A stretch of DNA of 64,000 nucleotides from CAWBBA01 sp963729795 (GCA_963729795.1 CAVSPC010000048.1:12679-76678); one strand, 5' to 3'. Counted from the first letter of the stretch, positions 9,807 to 19,364 are shown. Notes: generated by a model from the letters alone, not told the origin. Numbers and translations are program-made.

Positions 9807-10055
9807 TTGGACGACCAGACCATTCTTTCAAGCGTGGAGAACTTCGGCACTGTCTCTGTTTGCCCGGGAGGTGTGGTACACATTAATCTTCCGCACTGTA
9901 GCCTCAAGTTTGTCGCTTCGGATTTCTTGAAGTTTTCAGATCTTATCGGTCAGGCACGTCTGAATTTCGATCTCCCTCCTCGTGGCACCAAACCTCACCT
10001 GCATGTGATTTCCGCTGAAAAAGAGAATAAGCCTTCAGAGGAAACCACGGACTAG
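9807..10055 (+). CDS. Small cytoplasmic protein, unknown
   Basis: An 82-residue soluble protein starting at a TTG with AAGGAG seven bases upstream. It is rich in short beta-like stretches (TVSVCPGGVVHINLP) with one Cys in each half, and ends in a charged tail. There is no signal peptide and no family is recognised. The good ribosome-binding site and compact length support a real gene. It stands alone, followed by an inverted-repeat region. Confidence 0.5.
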   Translation: MDDQTILSSVENFGTVSVCPGGVVHINLPHCSLKFVASDFLKFSDLIGQARLNFDLPPRGTKPHLHVISAEKENKPSEETTD

Positions 10056-10141
10056 GAGCCTGTCTCGCAACCTCAATCGTCGGCGCCATCGTGCTACGCG
10101 AAGGTTCCCCTCATTGTTTCGCAACCTCACCCCGGCTCCTA
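10053..10141. repeat. Intergenic inverted repeat
   Basis: TAGGAGCC at 10053-10060 is exactly complementary to GGCTCCTA at 10134-10141. Inside, TCGCAACCTCA occurs twice (10065-10075 and 10119-10129). The left arm begins in the stop codon of the preceding gene. The rest of the gap to 10402 shows only a CCCGCGGGACGCGGGA palindrome near 10230. Confidence 0.5.
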
Positions 10142-10402
10142 GCAGTCTGACATACTGAGTTTTTTCCGTGGCAGCCTCCTGAGAGATCCCGATACAATAG
10201 TCGCTATCGTGCCACGAATTCGGAAAAGTCCCGCGGGACGCGGGATTACGCAACTGCCTCCTAGTCCTCGTCCGGCTCTCCCGCTGTCAAAGCTTCCTCA
10301 GTCCCATGCTTGCTTTTCCCAGCCTATTGTCCTATTATTCGATGCCATATAGGTCAGGCAAAAAAACCTTTGGCAATAGCCAAGAAAATTCGTGGTGAGC
10401 CT

Positions 10403-11263
10403 ATGAAAGGGTACAATATGAAATGGATCGGGCCTCTTATGATTTTAATTTCGGTCATAGCCTTCAATGCCTACGCGACCGACCCAGCTACAACGGCTCA
10501 AGGCGGAGACGTTCTCGCTAAAGTAGGGGATCACCAGGTTACCCGAGAAATGTTGGATAACATCATAGAGACAATCCCGGAAGAAAACAGGGTGCCGTTC
10601 CTAACCCCCGACGGTCGAAAGAAGATCCTGGACGAAGTTGTTACTTCAATGCTGTTCGCCGAGGCTGCTAAGGCGCAAGGAATTGACAAAGAAGCACCGG
10701 TCAAGACGCGGCTGAGTTATGTTCAAACCGAATATCTAGGCGGAGAGTACTTCCGGCGGCAGCTCGCAAAGAGTCCGCCCCTGTCCGAAAAAGACCTTCA
10801 GGCCTATTTCGAGGAACACAAAGCCGAATTCACCCCTCCCGAAGAGATAAAGGCCCGCCACATTCTTGTGAAGACCGAAGCGCAAGCCAATAAGATTCTG
10901 GATGAGATTAAAGCGGGCAAGGACTTTGCCGAACTGGCGAAGAAGAATTCCATAGATCCCGCAGCAGCCCAAGGCGGACGACTCGGGTTGCCGGACGGTC
11001 GGGAATGGCTCCCCCGTGGAACTTTTGAACATTCTTTTGAAGAGGCTCTGTTCAAAATTCCGAAGGGCAAAGTAGGGGGACCTATCAAGACGCAATTCGG
11101 ATGGCACATTCTGAAGGTTGAGGATCGTCGGAAGCCTGACCCGCCTGCCTTTGTCCAGGTTAGAGGGGCCATCTACAGAAGACTTCATGACCAGAAGATC
11201 ACCGAACTGCGCAAGAAGCTCACAGAGCAGCTTAAGAAGACCATTCCGGTTGAAATGAAGTAA
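10403..11263 (+). CDS. Parvulin-type peptidyl-prolyl isomerase, exported
   Basis: A 286-residue SurA/PrsA-type foldase. A signal peptide (WIGPLMILISVIAFNAYA) is followed by a helical SurA_N-like region over about residues 30-135. A single rotamase domain covers about 140-260 (EIKARHILVKTEAQANKIL; later GWHILKVEDRR). The protein is likely periplasmic or membrane-anchored and assists folding of exported proteins. The start at 10403 places the signal peptide at the N-terminus; translation could also begin five codons later. It is monocistronic. Confidence 0.85.
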   Translation: MKGYNMKWIGPLMILISVIAFNAYATDPATTAQGGDVLAKVGDHQVTREMLDNIIETIPEENRVPFLTPDGRKKILDEVVTSMLFAEAAKAQGIDKEAPVKTRLSYVQTEYLGGEYFRRQLAKSPPLSEKDLQAYFEEHKAEFTPPEEIKARHILVKTEAQANKILDEIKAGKDFAELAKKNSIDPAAAQGGRLGLPDGREWLPRGTFEHSFEEALFKIPKGKVGGPIKTQFGWHILKVEDRRKPDPPAFVQVRGAIYRRLHDQKITELRKKLTEQLKKTIPVEMK

Positions 11264-11839
11264 CGAGGTATAATCGGGAGGAATCCCCGATATGCGTTAG
11301 AATAAGAAGGCACTCCGATTTTGTGAGCCCCAGAGGGGCTCAATGACAGTAGCCCGGCAATTCATTGCCGGGTGACCCATGAGCAATGATTCAGTTTTTC
11401 GTCCCCGAGGGGCGCTCGAAGGATGAATCCTTCGAGCGCCCCTCGGGGACGAAAAAGGGTCTCTTGGCCGTTCATTCCCGGCGATAAATCGCCGGGCTAC
11501 TATGGTGCCGTCCCTCCGAGACGAAAAGGACTTGGAGCCCATTTTAACGCCTATGGAGGAATCCCCGGTGAGAACGTAGGGATGTACCTCAATAGCGCCC
11601 GGGCGTTGAATTTCTTTGTTTTCATTGTGCAGAGCAGTTGTCTGGAATAACGGCCTTTGGGTCATCCAAGCACAGAGTTCGCGAAGATGGCTGTGGCGGT
11701 GTTGATCCAGCGAAAAGTCCGGCAAATCGGACAAAGGTTTTGGCGATTGTTGGGTCATTACCGAAAGAAGTGTCCGATGCTGAGAATCAGTTGGTGGGGC
11801 CGGAACTCAACGCAGGCTGATACAATATGGAGATTAATT
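11264..11839. other. Intergenic, occupied mainly by a 235 bp repeat
   Basis: No gene is supported. The multi-hairpin repeat at 11322-11556 fills most of the gap. Plus-strand open frames across it have only repeat composition. Confidence 0.6.
11322..11556 (+). repeat. Multi-hairpin dispersed repeat, copy 1
   Basis: A 235-base element with at least four hairpins in a row. They are GAGCCCC/GGGGCTC, CCCGGCAA/TTGCCGGG, a perfect 30 bp stem with a two-base loop (11395-11424 with 11427-11456), and CCCGGCGAT/ATCGCCGGG. The second copy lies inverted at 19424-19657. The two copies differ inside the long stem by paired substitutions that keep every base pair. Confidence 0.85.
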
Positions 11840-14800
11840 ATGATCGAGACCTGGAACCAACTCCCCGATTCAGCCCGAACCAAGCTCGGAAAGTGGTCGC
11901 CTGCGGTTTTGATATTAAGTCTTCTTCTTTTTGCATTCTCAGCGACCTTCTCGTGTGCGGATCAAAACCACCCTTCCACAGAAGGCTCTTCAGCCGCGGC
12001 CCAGGAAAAGAAGCCGGAAGTCAGCCCGGCGAGGCTCTATGAAGCCATTTCCGGGTACCTGGACGGCCTGCACCACCAGGGCCCTTCTGAAGGAAAGAAA
12101 ACCGCTCCCAAACAACAGCATCGAGAATTTGGACATCCCCTCACCCATGCCTCCGAATCTTTCAGAATCCTGCGGAGGGAAGAAACCCTCGCAAAAACAC
12201 GCATGCAAAGGCGGGAGTGGGACCTGGCGGTTCACCCCTTGGAAAGAGCCGTCAAGCTAGCCTCCCGTTCAGGCCTTGCGGACGATGCCCAAACACTGGA
12301 ATTCGACCTCCGCTCCGCTCGCTCAAAAGCCTCACGGCCCGATGTCGAAAAAACTCCCATCGAGGGGGAGATAGTAAATGCGGCCGGGATGAGGATGGTT
12401 CTCGTGCAGCCCGGGAAATTCGTCATGGGGAGTTCCGAAGCCGATGTGCGTCGAATCCAAAGCGAGTGGAATGTAGAAGAGAATATGGTCCAGCCGGAAG
12501 AGCCGGCTCACGCAGTGCGCATCAATAGACCTTTTCTCTTGGGCAAGTATGACGTGACGGTAGGCCAATTCAGACGGTTCGTAAATGAGACCGGGTACCG
12601 GACCGTTGCTGAAAGACAAGGCTGGGGCTGGGTTTATGAGAAGTCTAAAAAGCATTGGATCAAGAAAGGCGGAGCGTCCTGGAAGAATACGGGAAACGAG
12701 GATGTGGACGATTATCCTGTCGTGCTTGTCTGTCATGCCGACGCTGAAGCCTTTTGTAAGTGGTTGAGCGAGAAGGACGGGCGTCAGTATTATCTGCCCA
12801 CGGAAGCTCAGTGGGAATTCGCGGCGCGAGGCGGGAAGGCTGAAAAGAGGTACCCATGGGGCAACGAATATCCTGATGGTAAAAGGGCGAACCTTGCTGA
12901 CAGGCGATCTCCCGTCCCTTGGGCGGACCGGACGATTGACGACGGCTATGCGAGGGTCTCTCCGGTAGGCGCTTATGAGCCCAACGGGTACTGGCTGTAT
13001 GATATGGTCGGCAATGTCTGGCAGCTTTGTTCGGACTATTATGACCCCAAAGCTTACGCAGGAACTGCATCCAAAGAAAGCGTTGATCCCACCGGTCCCC
13101 GAACCGGAAAGAGAAGAGCCGTGAGAGGGGGAAATTGGGCCTTCGGGGCAGGAATTGCCAGGAACGCTTTTCGATTCGGCATTGACCCGAATCTCCCTAC
13201 CGACCTTTCGGGATTTCGGGTCGCAGCGGTGCCAACTCCGAATGATGAGAGTCCCGAACCTGCTGCTGGAAGGAATTCCCCGAACAACGAGCAAATAAAC
13301 CGCCTTCTCGATCAGGTGAAGGACCTGGTTGAAAAGGGTCGCCGACTTGAGGCCCGTAAGCGCGTCGAAGCATACATGTCGTCCATTGGTAAAGGAAAAG
13401 GATCGCCGGAGGACTTGCAGTTCTTTGTCAAGGACGTCCTGGACGATTTTGTCGATCTGACCCGAGACAAGGGAATTCAGTCATTTACCAATTCCCTGGG
13501 CATGTCTATGGTTCGCATCCCGGCGGGCTCTTTTGTTATGGGGAGTTCCGAAGCCGACATCGCTTGGGCCATGACTACTTTGGCTCAGGGGCAGCCGGTT
13601 TCTCTGGAAAATGAGTATCCATTCCACAAAGTTCGTATCTCTCGGCCATTCTTGATGGCAGCCACAGAAGTGACAGTTGGACAATTTCGTAAATTCGTTA
13701 ACGAGACTGGTTACGTCACCGATGCAGAGGACGAAAAGGGTGGCCAAGAATTCAGCACAAAGACTGATCGGTTCGAGAAGAAGGAAGGCACTTCATGGAG
13801 AAATCCGGGCTGGAAGGTAACGGATGATGAACCGGTGACCATGGTCTCTTATAATGATGCTCAGGCATTCGTGGAGTGGCTTACTGCACGAGAAAAGCTT
13901 CCCTATAAGCTCCCGACCGAGGCCCAATGGGAATATGCCGCACGCGGAGGTCTCCCCATGGCCCAATTTCCCTGGGGAGACGATCTCCCTGACGGCCGCC
14001 GGGCCAATTACGCGGACAAGAATAAAGACTTCCCTTGGAGAGATCGTAACGCGGACGGCGGGTACAAGTTTGTCGCTCCGGTGGGAACCTACGAACCCAA
14101 TGGCTACGGACTTTACGATATGGCGGGAAACGTTTTGGAATGGGTCAGGGATTATTATGGGGAGGACTATTACAAATACACGCCCGAGGTTGATCCTGAA
14201 GGACCCGGGCACGGGGAAAATCGGGTCATGAAAGGTGGGGAGTGGACCTTCGGCCCAATCAATCTCCGATGCGCATTCAGAGGTTGGTCCAGGCCGGATA
14301 TCGCGACCAACAATTTTGGCTTTCGAGTCATTATCGCAACAAACACTTCTCAACGTGTCTTTCATTTTGCCAACAACTTCCTGACAAAAGAATGGGTGCC
14401 GGGTCCCGATCAGAGGGAGGTAGTCGCTGCGGTGGCCAAAGAAAATGAGCGAAGATCGGCTGCCCTTCCCCGGGAGGATAATGCCGCCGATAAGACTACG
14501 AGCCAGGCGGCTCCGGAGATGATCGTCAATGGGGTCATGATCCTCGACTTCTCTCCCAGGTCCGGTGCTCGAAAGGCTGGCATGGCACGAGGAGATGTCA
14601 TCATAGAATATGACGGTGTCGGAAATCTCACTGAAGAGAAATTTCTCGCTCTCACTGCCAGGGCCAGGAGAGGGAAAATTAGACCATTGGTGGTCTTCGT
14701 GCGCGACGGCTATGAATACACGATCAGGTTGGCGCCCGGATCCCCTGGGATTTCCGTCATGGACAAAACCGTTCGGGGACCGTTCAAAAGGCCCGAACCC

Positions 14801-14863
14801 AGGCCCCATCGCGGCCCTCACGACCAAAAAGACAAGAAATCCAAGCCAATGAACTGGACGTGA
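11840..14863 (+). CDS. Exported protein with two FGE/SUMF1-like domains and a PDZ domain
   Basis: A 1007-residue protein. An N-terminal membrane or signal segment (VLILSLLLFAFSATFSCA) precedes a helical region to about residue 175. The first formylglycine-generating-enzyme-like domain covers about 178-461 and the second about 549-833. Each has family motifs (LPTEAQWEFAARGG, PWGNEYPDGKRAN and their second-copy equivalents). A PDZ-like domain covers about 892-973 (NGVMILDFSPRSGARKAGM). The C-terminal strand that carries the catalytic cysteines of true FGE reads AGIARNAFR in domain 1 (no Cys) and INLRCAFR in domain 2 (one Cys). Sulfatase activation is therefore doubtful, and a binding or C-type-lectin-like role is more likely. 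GGAG lies seven bases before the ATG. Confidence 0.8.
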   Translation: MIETWNQLPDSARTKLGKWSPAVLILSLLLFAFSATFSCADQNHPSTEGSSAAAQEKKPEVSPARLYEAISGYLDGLHHQGPSEGKKTAPKQQHREFGHPLTHASESFRILRREETLAKTRMQRREWDLAVHPLERAVKLASRSGLADDAQTLEFDLRSARSKASRPDVEKTPIEGEIVNAAGMRMVLVQPGKFVMGSSEADVRRIQSEWNVEENMVQPEEPAHAVRINRPFLLGKYDVTVGQFRRFVNETGYRTVAERQGWGWVYEKSKKHWIKKGGASWKNTGNEDVDDYPVVLVCHADAEAFCKWLSEKDGRQYYLPTEAQWEFAARGGKAEKRYPWGNEYPDGKRANLADRRSPVPWADRTIDDGYARVSPVGAYEPNGYWLYDMVGNVWQLCSDYYDPKAYAGTASKESVDPTGPRTGKRRAVRGGNWAFGAGIARNAFRFGIDPNLPTDLSGFRVAAVPTPNDESPEPAAGRNSPNNEQINRLLDQVKDLVEKGRRLEARKRVEAYMSSIGKGKGSPEDLQFFVKDVLDDFVDLTRDKGIQSFTNSLGMSMVRIPAGSFVMGSSEADIAWAMTTLAQGQPVSLENEYPFHKVRISRPFLMAATEVTVGQFRKFVNETGYVTDAEDEKGGQEFSTKTDRFEKKEGTSWRNPGWKVTDDEPVTMVSYNDAQAFVEWLTAREKLPYKLPTEAQWEYAARGGLPMAQFPWGDDLPDGRRANYADKNKDFPWRDRNADGGYKFVAPVGTYEPNGYGLYDMAGNVLEWVRDYYGEDYYKYTPEVDPEGPGHGENRVMKGGEWTFGPINLRCAFRGWSRPDIATNNFGFRVIIATNTSQRVFHFANNFLTKEWVPGPDQREVVAAVAKENERRSAALPREDNAADKTTSQAAPEMIVNGVMILDFSPRSGARKAGMARGDVIIEYDGVGNLTEEKFLALTARARRGKIRPLVVFVRDGYEYTIRLAPGSPGISVMDKTVRGPFKRPEPRPHRGPHDQKDKKSKPMNWT

Positions 14864-14887
14864 GTACGTCGCTTTATCTATGGTGCT

Positions 14888-14920
14888 GTTCCTCGGTGTG
14901 CTGAGATGGCCCCGAGGAAC
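14888..14920 (+). terminator. Hairpin downstream of the FGE-like gene
   Basis: GTTCCTCGG and CCGAGGAAC form a perfect 9 bp stem 24 bases after the stop. No T-run follows, so it may be a 3'-end stabiliser. Confidence 0.35.
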
Positions 14921-14940
14921 GCCATATTACCTATAGCCAT

Positions 14941-15045
14941 TCTCAAAAGTAATCACGGAAAAAGAAAATGACTTGGTGGCGACGCCCCGCGTGGAACGCG
15001 GGGTTGCCCGTCACTCCCAATGGACAGGCTAGAAGCCCGTCCCAC
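14941..15045. repeat. Dispersed repeat, type D copy 1
   Basis: It begins TCTCAAAAGTAATCACGG and ends ACAGGCTAGAAGCCCGTCCC. The same two ends, with a different hairpin-forming centre, occur at 50268-50356. The gap 14864-15260 otherwise holds nothing recognised. Confidence 0.6.
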
Positions 15046-15260
15046 TAACAAAGGGCAGCTCCGCATCTCACGGCATTTCGTAAGCGGGAATCCGTCAAGA
15101 CCTTTCGAGAACCGCTGTGTGAAAGCCAAATGGTATGAGCCCACTTTGCTCCTGGGCCGTTCTGGATAATTTTGCCTCATTCCCCAAAAACAACTGGTTT
15201 TTTGAAAAAGATGTGATAAAGGGGGCACGAAAATTAAATTTCGAAACCCCGGAGGTGCTC

Positions 15261-15659
15261 ATGCGCACGACCTTGTCCATTGTTCTCCTGTGCTTAGTGT
15301 TGATAGCTCCTGTCTCTTTGGCCCAAGCGGAGGAAACCCACAAAAACCTCATCACAGTTAAGCCCAGTTATCACGAGGCGACCTATGTTCCGCAGCAGGA
15401 CCAATCCGTCGTGGACCCTACCATGCCGCCTCCACCTACCCCGCGCGAACAGATGTATGTGTTCTGGATCCTTGGCAAAATGCTGAGTTATCCCATCGAC
15501 AAGGCTGAATCCTACATTTACAGTTTCGTCAATAGGCCCAAAGCGAAGGCGCAAGCCCCAGCGACTACGTCTACAACCCCTAATCCGTTTGCTTCGGTGA
15601 GCTGGAGCGAGATACCTCCGGCACCACCTGTGTCGGGGCATGCAGCGAGGGCTCGCTGA
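15261..15659 (+). CDS. Small exported proline-rich protein
   Basis: A 132-residue protein with a clear signal peptide (LSIVLLCLVLIAPVSLAQA). The mature chain is rich in Pro and Thr, with one central helical stretch (FWILGKMLSYPIDKAESYIY) that may contact the membrane. The start at 15261 has GGAGG five bases upstream; a longer frame beginning at 15135 lacks this. No family is recognised. The gene converges with glgX, with 30 bases between stop codons. Confidence 0.6.
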   Translation: MRTTLSIVLLCLVLIAPVSLAQAEETHKNLITVKPSYHEATYVPQQDQSVVDPTMPPPPTPREQMYVFWILGKMLSYPIDKAESYIYSFVNRPKAKAQAPATTSTTPNPFASVSWSEIPPAPPVSGHAARAR

Positions 15660-15689
15660 TTTCATTATTTGCTGCTTTCGGTTCTCCAA

Positions 15690-17780
15690 TCAATCAACAT
15701 TGGGCCGGCCCTCGAATACCACGACGCTTCTTTCGCGTACGAGATATTCCCCCCCTTTGACGGGGAACTGTTGCGATGGTCCCGAAACTCCGGCAGACGA
15801 GGTAACTGCCGTATCGACAGCCAGAAACCATCCTCGTCGATCAATCTTGGGAAGTTCTACTAATATGGCCTCCGGTGACATGTTCATCATCACGTGAACG
15901 TCTTCCTCTCCGGGAGCAATTGCCGCAAGAGTGAAGCCGAGGACCCGGGAATCCCCGTCTTGCCACTGTGGATGGTTGAGTTTTGCTCCGTGCCAGACTA
16001 CATCCGGGATATTCCGATCGGCTGTTTCTTTCCCGGTGAGAAACCGATCCCTCATAAGGCACGGGTGACGTTTCCGAAACGCAATCATTCCGCTCACAAA
16101 CCGAAGCATGTTCGGGTGTTTTTCCAACAGGGCCCAATCGAACCATCCTACTGAGTTGTTCTGGCAATAGGCGTTATTGTTGCCATGTTGAGTTCTTAGG
16201 ACCTCATCACCGGCAAGAAACATGGGTACCCCTTGGCTCAGGAACAGGATGGCAATAAAGTCCTTGGCCAGACGTTTTCGAAGTTCGAGGATCTTTTCGT
16301 CGTTGGTTTCACCTTCGAAGCCGCAGTTCCAACTCGAGTCGTTGTCCGTGCCGTCTTTATTGTTCTCGCCGTTCGCCTCGTTATGTTTTTGGTTGTAAGA
16401 AACCAGATCGTGCAAAGTGAAACCGTCGTGACACGTGATAAAATTGATGCTGTTGCTGGGCAATCGATCGTCATCTTCGTACAGGTCACTGCTGCCGCTA
16501 ATACGCGTCGCGACTTCGCCAATCAAACCTCCGTCTCCGCGGACAAATCGTCGTATTACGTCCCGATAGTGACCGTTCCACTCTGCCCATCGAAATCCGG
16601 GAAAAGCGCCCACTTGATAAAGCCCTGCAGCATCCCAGGCTTCGGCAATTACTTTTGCGTCAATCAGCTCATCCGAGAACTCGATGCGCCACAGAAGCGG
16701 CGCGTGGTAGAGGGGATTGCCGTCCTCCCCTCGGGCCAACGCACTTGCGAGGTCAAACCTAAAGCCATCAACATGCATCTCCCGGACCCAGAACTCCAGA
16801 CATTCCAGTATGAACGCCGTGGCGAGCGGATGGTTGCAGTTGACGGTGTTTCCAGTTCCGGTGAAGTCGCGGTAGATGCTTCGATCCTGCGGGTCAAGGT
16901 GATAGAAAGTTCCATTGGCGATCCCTTTGAAATTGATCGTGGGCCCGGATTCGCCGCCTTCTGCGGTGTGATTGAACACCACATCCATAATGACGCCGAT
17001 GTCTGCCCGATGAAGGGCTTTCACCATGTCACGGAATTCGTTGAGATGCGTGCCTTTCTCAGGGGAAATGCAGTATCCCGGATGGGGGCAGAAGAAGCTG
17101 TGCGTGCTATATCCCCAGAAATTCTTCAGACCTAGCTCAGCGACCTTCTCCGGAACGTCTTGCTCGTCGAAAGCCATTACGGGGAGCAGTTCCACATCCG
17201 TGACCCCAAGAGCCTTAAGATACGGAATCTTTTCGATGACACCGGCAAATGTTCCCGGATACCTGACACCGGCCGAAGGGCTTCTCGTGAATCCTCCTAC
17301 ATGCAACTCGTAAATTATCGTGTTCTCAGGAGGATGATTGACAGGTCGGTCTGCCTGCCAGTCGTACCCTTCGTCGACAACTATCGCTCGCATGCTTGGC
17401 CATCTGTCCGCATCGCGGAGACACGCTCTTCGACGATTCCATAATTTGGTCGTGACCGCGCGAGCCCAGGGATCGAGGAGTTCCCGTCGTCTGTCGAAAA
17501 TCAGACCCGAGCCTTTCGGATCGCTAGGGCCGTCCACTCTCCATGTGTAATGAATTCCCGGCGGCAGCCCAACAACCAACACGTGCCAAAAGAAAAACGT
17601 TCTATTCAAGGATGGGTCTAGCTGAATCACTTGAAAAGGGCTTGGATTGTCCGCATGCTCATAAAGAAGCAACTCAACGGAAGTCGCGTATCGGCTGAAG
17701 ATAGAAAAGTTAGTACCCTGCGCTCTCCAACTCGCGCCCATGGGATAGCGCATTCCAGGTGAGGTTTTGAAAGGGGTCAC
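15690..17780 (-). CDS. glgX: Glycogen debranching enzyme, GlgX/isoamylase type
   Basis: A 696-residue GH13 enzyme that cleaves alpha-1,6 branches in glycogen or limit dextrins. An N-terminal CBM48-like domain (GASWRAQGTNFSIFS) precedes the TIM barrel. The barrel shows DVVFNHTAEG, the nucleophile Asp in VDGFRFDLA, the acid/base Glu in IAEAWDAAG, and the third carboxylate in TCHDGFTLHD. Length and motifs fit the GlgX/TreX group. It starts at a GTG with GAGGG upstream and lies nine bases after a histidine kinase gene, so the two are probably co-transcribed. No other glycogen genes are in the window. Confidence 0.9.
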   Translation of the reverse strand: MTPFKTSPGMRYPMGASWRAQGTNFSIFSRYATSVELLLYEHADNPSPFQVIQLDPSLNRTFFFWHVLVVGLPPGIHYTWRVDGPSDPKGSGLIFDRRRELLDPWARAVTTKLWNRRRACLRDADRWPSMRAIVVDEGYDWQADRPVNHPPENTIIYELHVGGFTRSPSAGVRYPGTFAGVIEKIPYLKALGVTDVELLPVMAFDEQDVPEKVAELGLKNFWGYSTHSFFCPHPGYCISPEKGTHLNEFRDMVKALHRADIGVIMDVVFNHTAEGGESGPTINFKGIANGTFYHLDPQDRSIYRDFTGTGNTVNCNHPLATAFILECLEFWVREMHVDGFRFDLASALARGEDGNPLYHAPLLWRIEFSDELIDAKVIAEAWDAAGLYQVGAFPGFRWAEWNGHYRDVIRRFVRGDGGLIGEVATRISGSSDLYEDDDRLPSNSINFITCHDGFTLHDLVSYNQKHNEANGENNKDGTDNDSSWNCGFEGETNDEKILELRKRLAKDFIAILFLSQGVPMFLAGDEVLRTQHGNNNAYCQNNSVGWFDWALLEKHPNMLRFVSGMIAFRKRHPCLMRDRFLTGKETADRNIPDVVWHGAKLNHPQWQDGDSRVLGFTLAAIAPGEEDVHVMMNMSPEAILVELPKIDRRGWFLAVDTAVTSSAGVSGPSQQFPVKGGEYLVRERSVVVFEGRPNVD

Positions 17781-17789
17781 GGGAGGCCC

Positions 17790-19364
17790 TCATTCTTTCG
17801 GTTCCTGACCGATCGGCAGAGTAACGACGAAGGTAGTGCCCTCGCCTTCCTCGCTTTCCACTCCAATGGCACCATCGTGCTGGAGCATGATGCCGTAAAC
17901 GATGCTTAGGCCGAGACCTGTCCCCTTCCCATCTTTCTTGGTGGTGAAAAACGGCTCGAATATATTGCTTTGAACATTCTTCGGGACTCCCGGACCCGTG
18001 TCTTGGATTCTTATGATCAGCCGCATCCCGTCGGGATGCAGATCCGCTGACATGACTATGAGCCCTCCATCCGGGATTGCTTCTACAGAATTAAGAAGGA
18101 GGTTGAGCAGCGCCTGTTTTATCAAGTCGCCGTCACAATAGACGATTGGCATAATGTCAGGTTGCTCGATACATAGACTTATTCCGTGAAGTTTCATCTG
18201 ATTTCGCATTAGTAGGACCAGGTCTTGGAAAATTTTCGTCAGGTCTACTGCAGATTTCTTGAGGTCTCTCTTGCGCGAAAATGCAAGCAGCCCCTGGAGA
18301 ATCTTTCCGCATCGATCCGATTCGACCGATATCAAGTCCAAATAAGAACTGAACCGCTCCATTTCCTCTGGAGTCAATGATTTCTTGTCAAAGGACCGTC
18401 TCATGAGTTTGGCAAACGTCAAGATTCCCTGAATTGGATTGTTGATTTCATGCACCGCAGCGGAAGCGAGCTTTCCAAGAGCAGCCATCTTGTCCTGCTG
18501 GAGTGTATGGATGAACCTCTGACGGATGCTTCGCGCTTGCCGGCTGAGTACCGGGGCCATCTGCTCGGAAACATTCTTCCAAACGATCATTACATTCTTT
18601 TTCCCCTCCTCATCTTTTGGTAAAGGATATGAACTGATCGTGAAATATCTGAATGATCCATCGTGCCGCCGTTCCTCCCTGACAGTGTGCACGGCCCGTC
18701 CTGTTTTTAAAACTTCCCGAACCACACATTTTTCCCCTCGACTGTAACAGGGTTCCATCTCCTTTCTTATCACCCAATGGCATGGTCTTCCGACGCAAGC
18801 CTGCTCTGACATTTTCGTCCGTTCCAAGATGGCATTGTTGATCTCGACTATTTTGAGATCTTCGTCCACGACCATTATGCTCGTTTCCGGGCCGGACATG
18901 AGCACTTTCTTCATCAATTCAACACTCTGGAGCCTCGTACGAGCAGAAGCCAGTTGGCCGGTCACGTCTTTGAGCCCTTTGGTCATCTTCAGAACAAATG
19001 GGTCGAGAAATCTTGTCTGAGGCTGCACCAGACCCATGATTCCACTACGCAGATTTTGGTCGTCGGCTGTCAGGATAACAATGTCCGGCGGATCGTCCTT
19101 CAAGCGTTGTTTTACATCTTCGAATAGAGCATCTTCAGGCCTCATGCCCCTCCGGCCAGAATTCTCACCGTCGAACAGTGTAACGGTACTCAACGCACTG
19201 ATCCGGTGCCCGATCGCGGTCAATGAATTCAGAAAGTCCATGCTTTCCTTCTCGGAGTCGCGATCTCCGACGATAAGCACTTTCAATCCGTTCGCCGGCC
19301 GAACTTCATGGCCGTCATTTCCTCTCGTCGAAACATTCTGCCCTTTATTCATCATAGGTGCCAC
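17790..19364 (-). CDS. PAS sensor histidine kinase
   Basis: A 524-residue cytoplasmic kinase. Residues about 27-115 resemble a receiver fold without the usual phospho-acceptor surroundings. A PAS domain covers about 155-270 and has cysteines at 190, 195, 206 and 213 that could bind a metal or sense redox. The dimerisation helix carries H305 (SAAVHEINNPIQG). The ATPase domain has LLNSVEAIPDGG, DTGPGVP and GKGTGLGLSI. No membrane segment is seen. The start is uncertain (GTG at 19364 or ATGs four and five codons in). It precedes glgX by nine bases; no dedicated response regulator is adjacent. Confidence 0.85.
   Translation of the reverse strand: MAPMMNKGQNVSTRGNDGHEVRPANGLKVLIVGDRDSEKESMDFLNSLTAIGHRISALSTVTLFDGENSGRRGMRPEDALFEDVKQRLKDDPPDIVILTADDQNLRSGIMGLVQPQTRFLDPFVLKMTKGLKDVTGQLASARTRLQSVELMKKVLMSGPETSIMVVDEDLKIVEINNAILERTKMSEQACVGRPCHWVIRKEMEPCYSRGEKCVVREVLKTGRAVHTVREERRHDGSFRYFTISSYPLPKDEEGKKNVMIVWKNVSEQMAPVLSRQARSIRQRFIHTLQQDKMAALGKLASAAVHEINNPIQGILTFAKLMRRSFDKKSLTPEEMERFSSYLDLISVESDRCGKILQGLLAFSRKRDLKKSAVDLTKIFQDLVLLMRNQMKLHGISLCIEQPDIMPIVYCDGDLIKQALLNLLLNSVEAIPDGGLIVMSADLHPDGMRLIIRIQDTGPGVPKNVQSNIFEPFFTTKKDGKGTGLGLSIVYGIMLQHDGAIGVESEEGEGTTFVVTLPIGQEPKE

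Noticed and set aside
11423..11650. Similar small proteins at 11423-11650 and 19408-19593
   Set aside because: Similarity comes from the 235 bp hairpin repeat being open in one frame; there is no ribosome-binding site and the palindrome explains the sequence.
12332..13294. 320-residue minus-strand frame, and a 344-residue one at 13793-14827
   Set aside because: Mirror frames of the two FGE-like domains; they lie in corresponding parts of the duplicated domain and have no start signals.
16233..17135. 300-residue open frame on the plus strand
   Set aside because: Antisense shadow of glgX.
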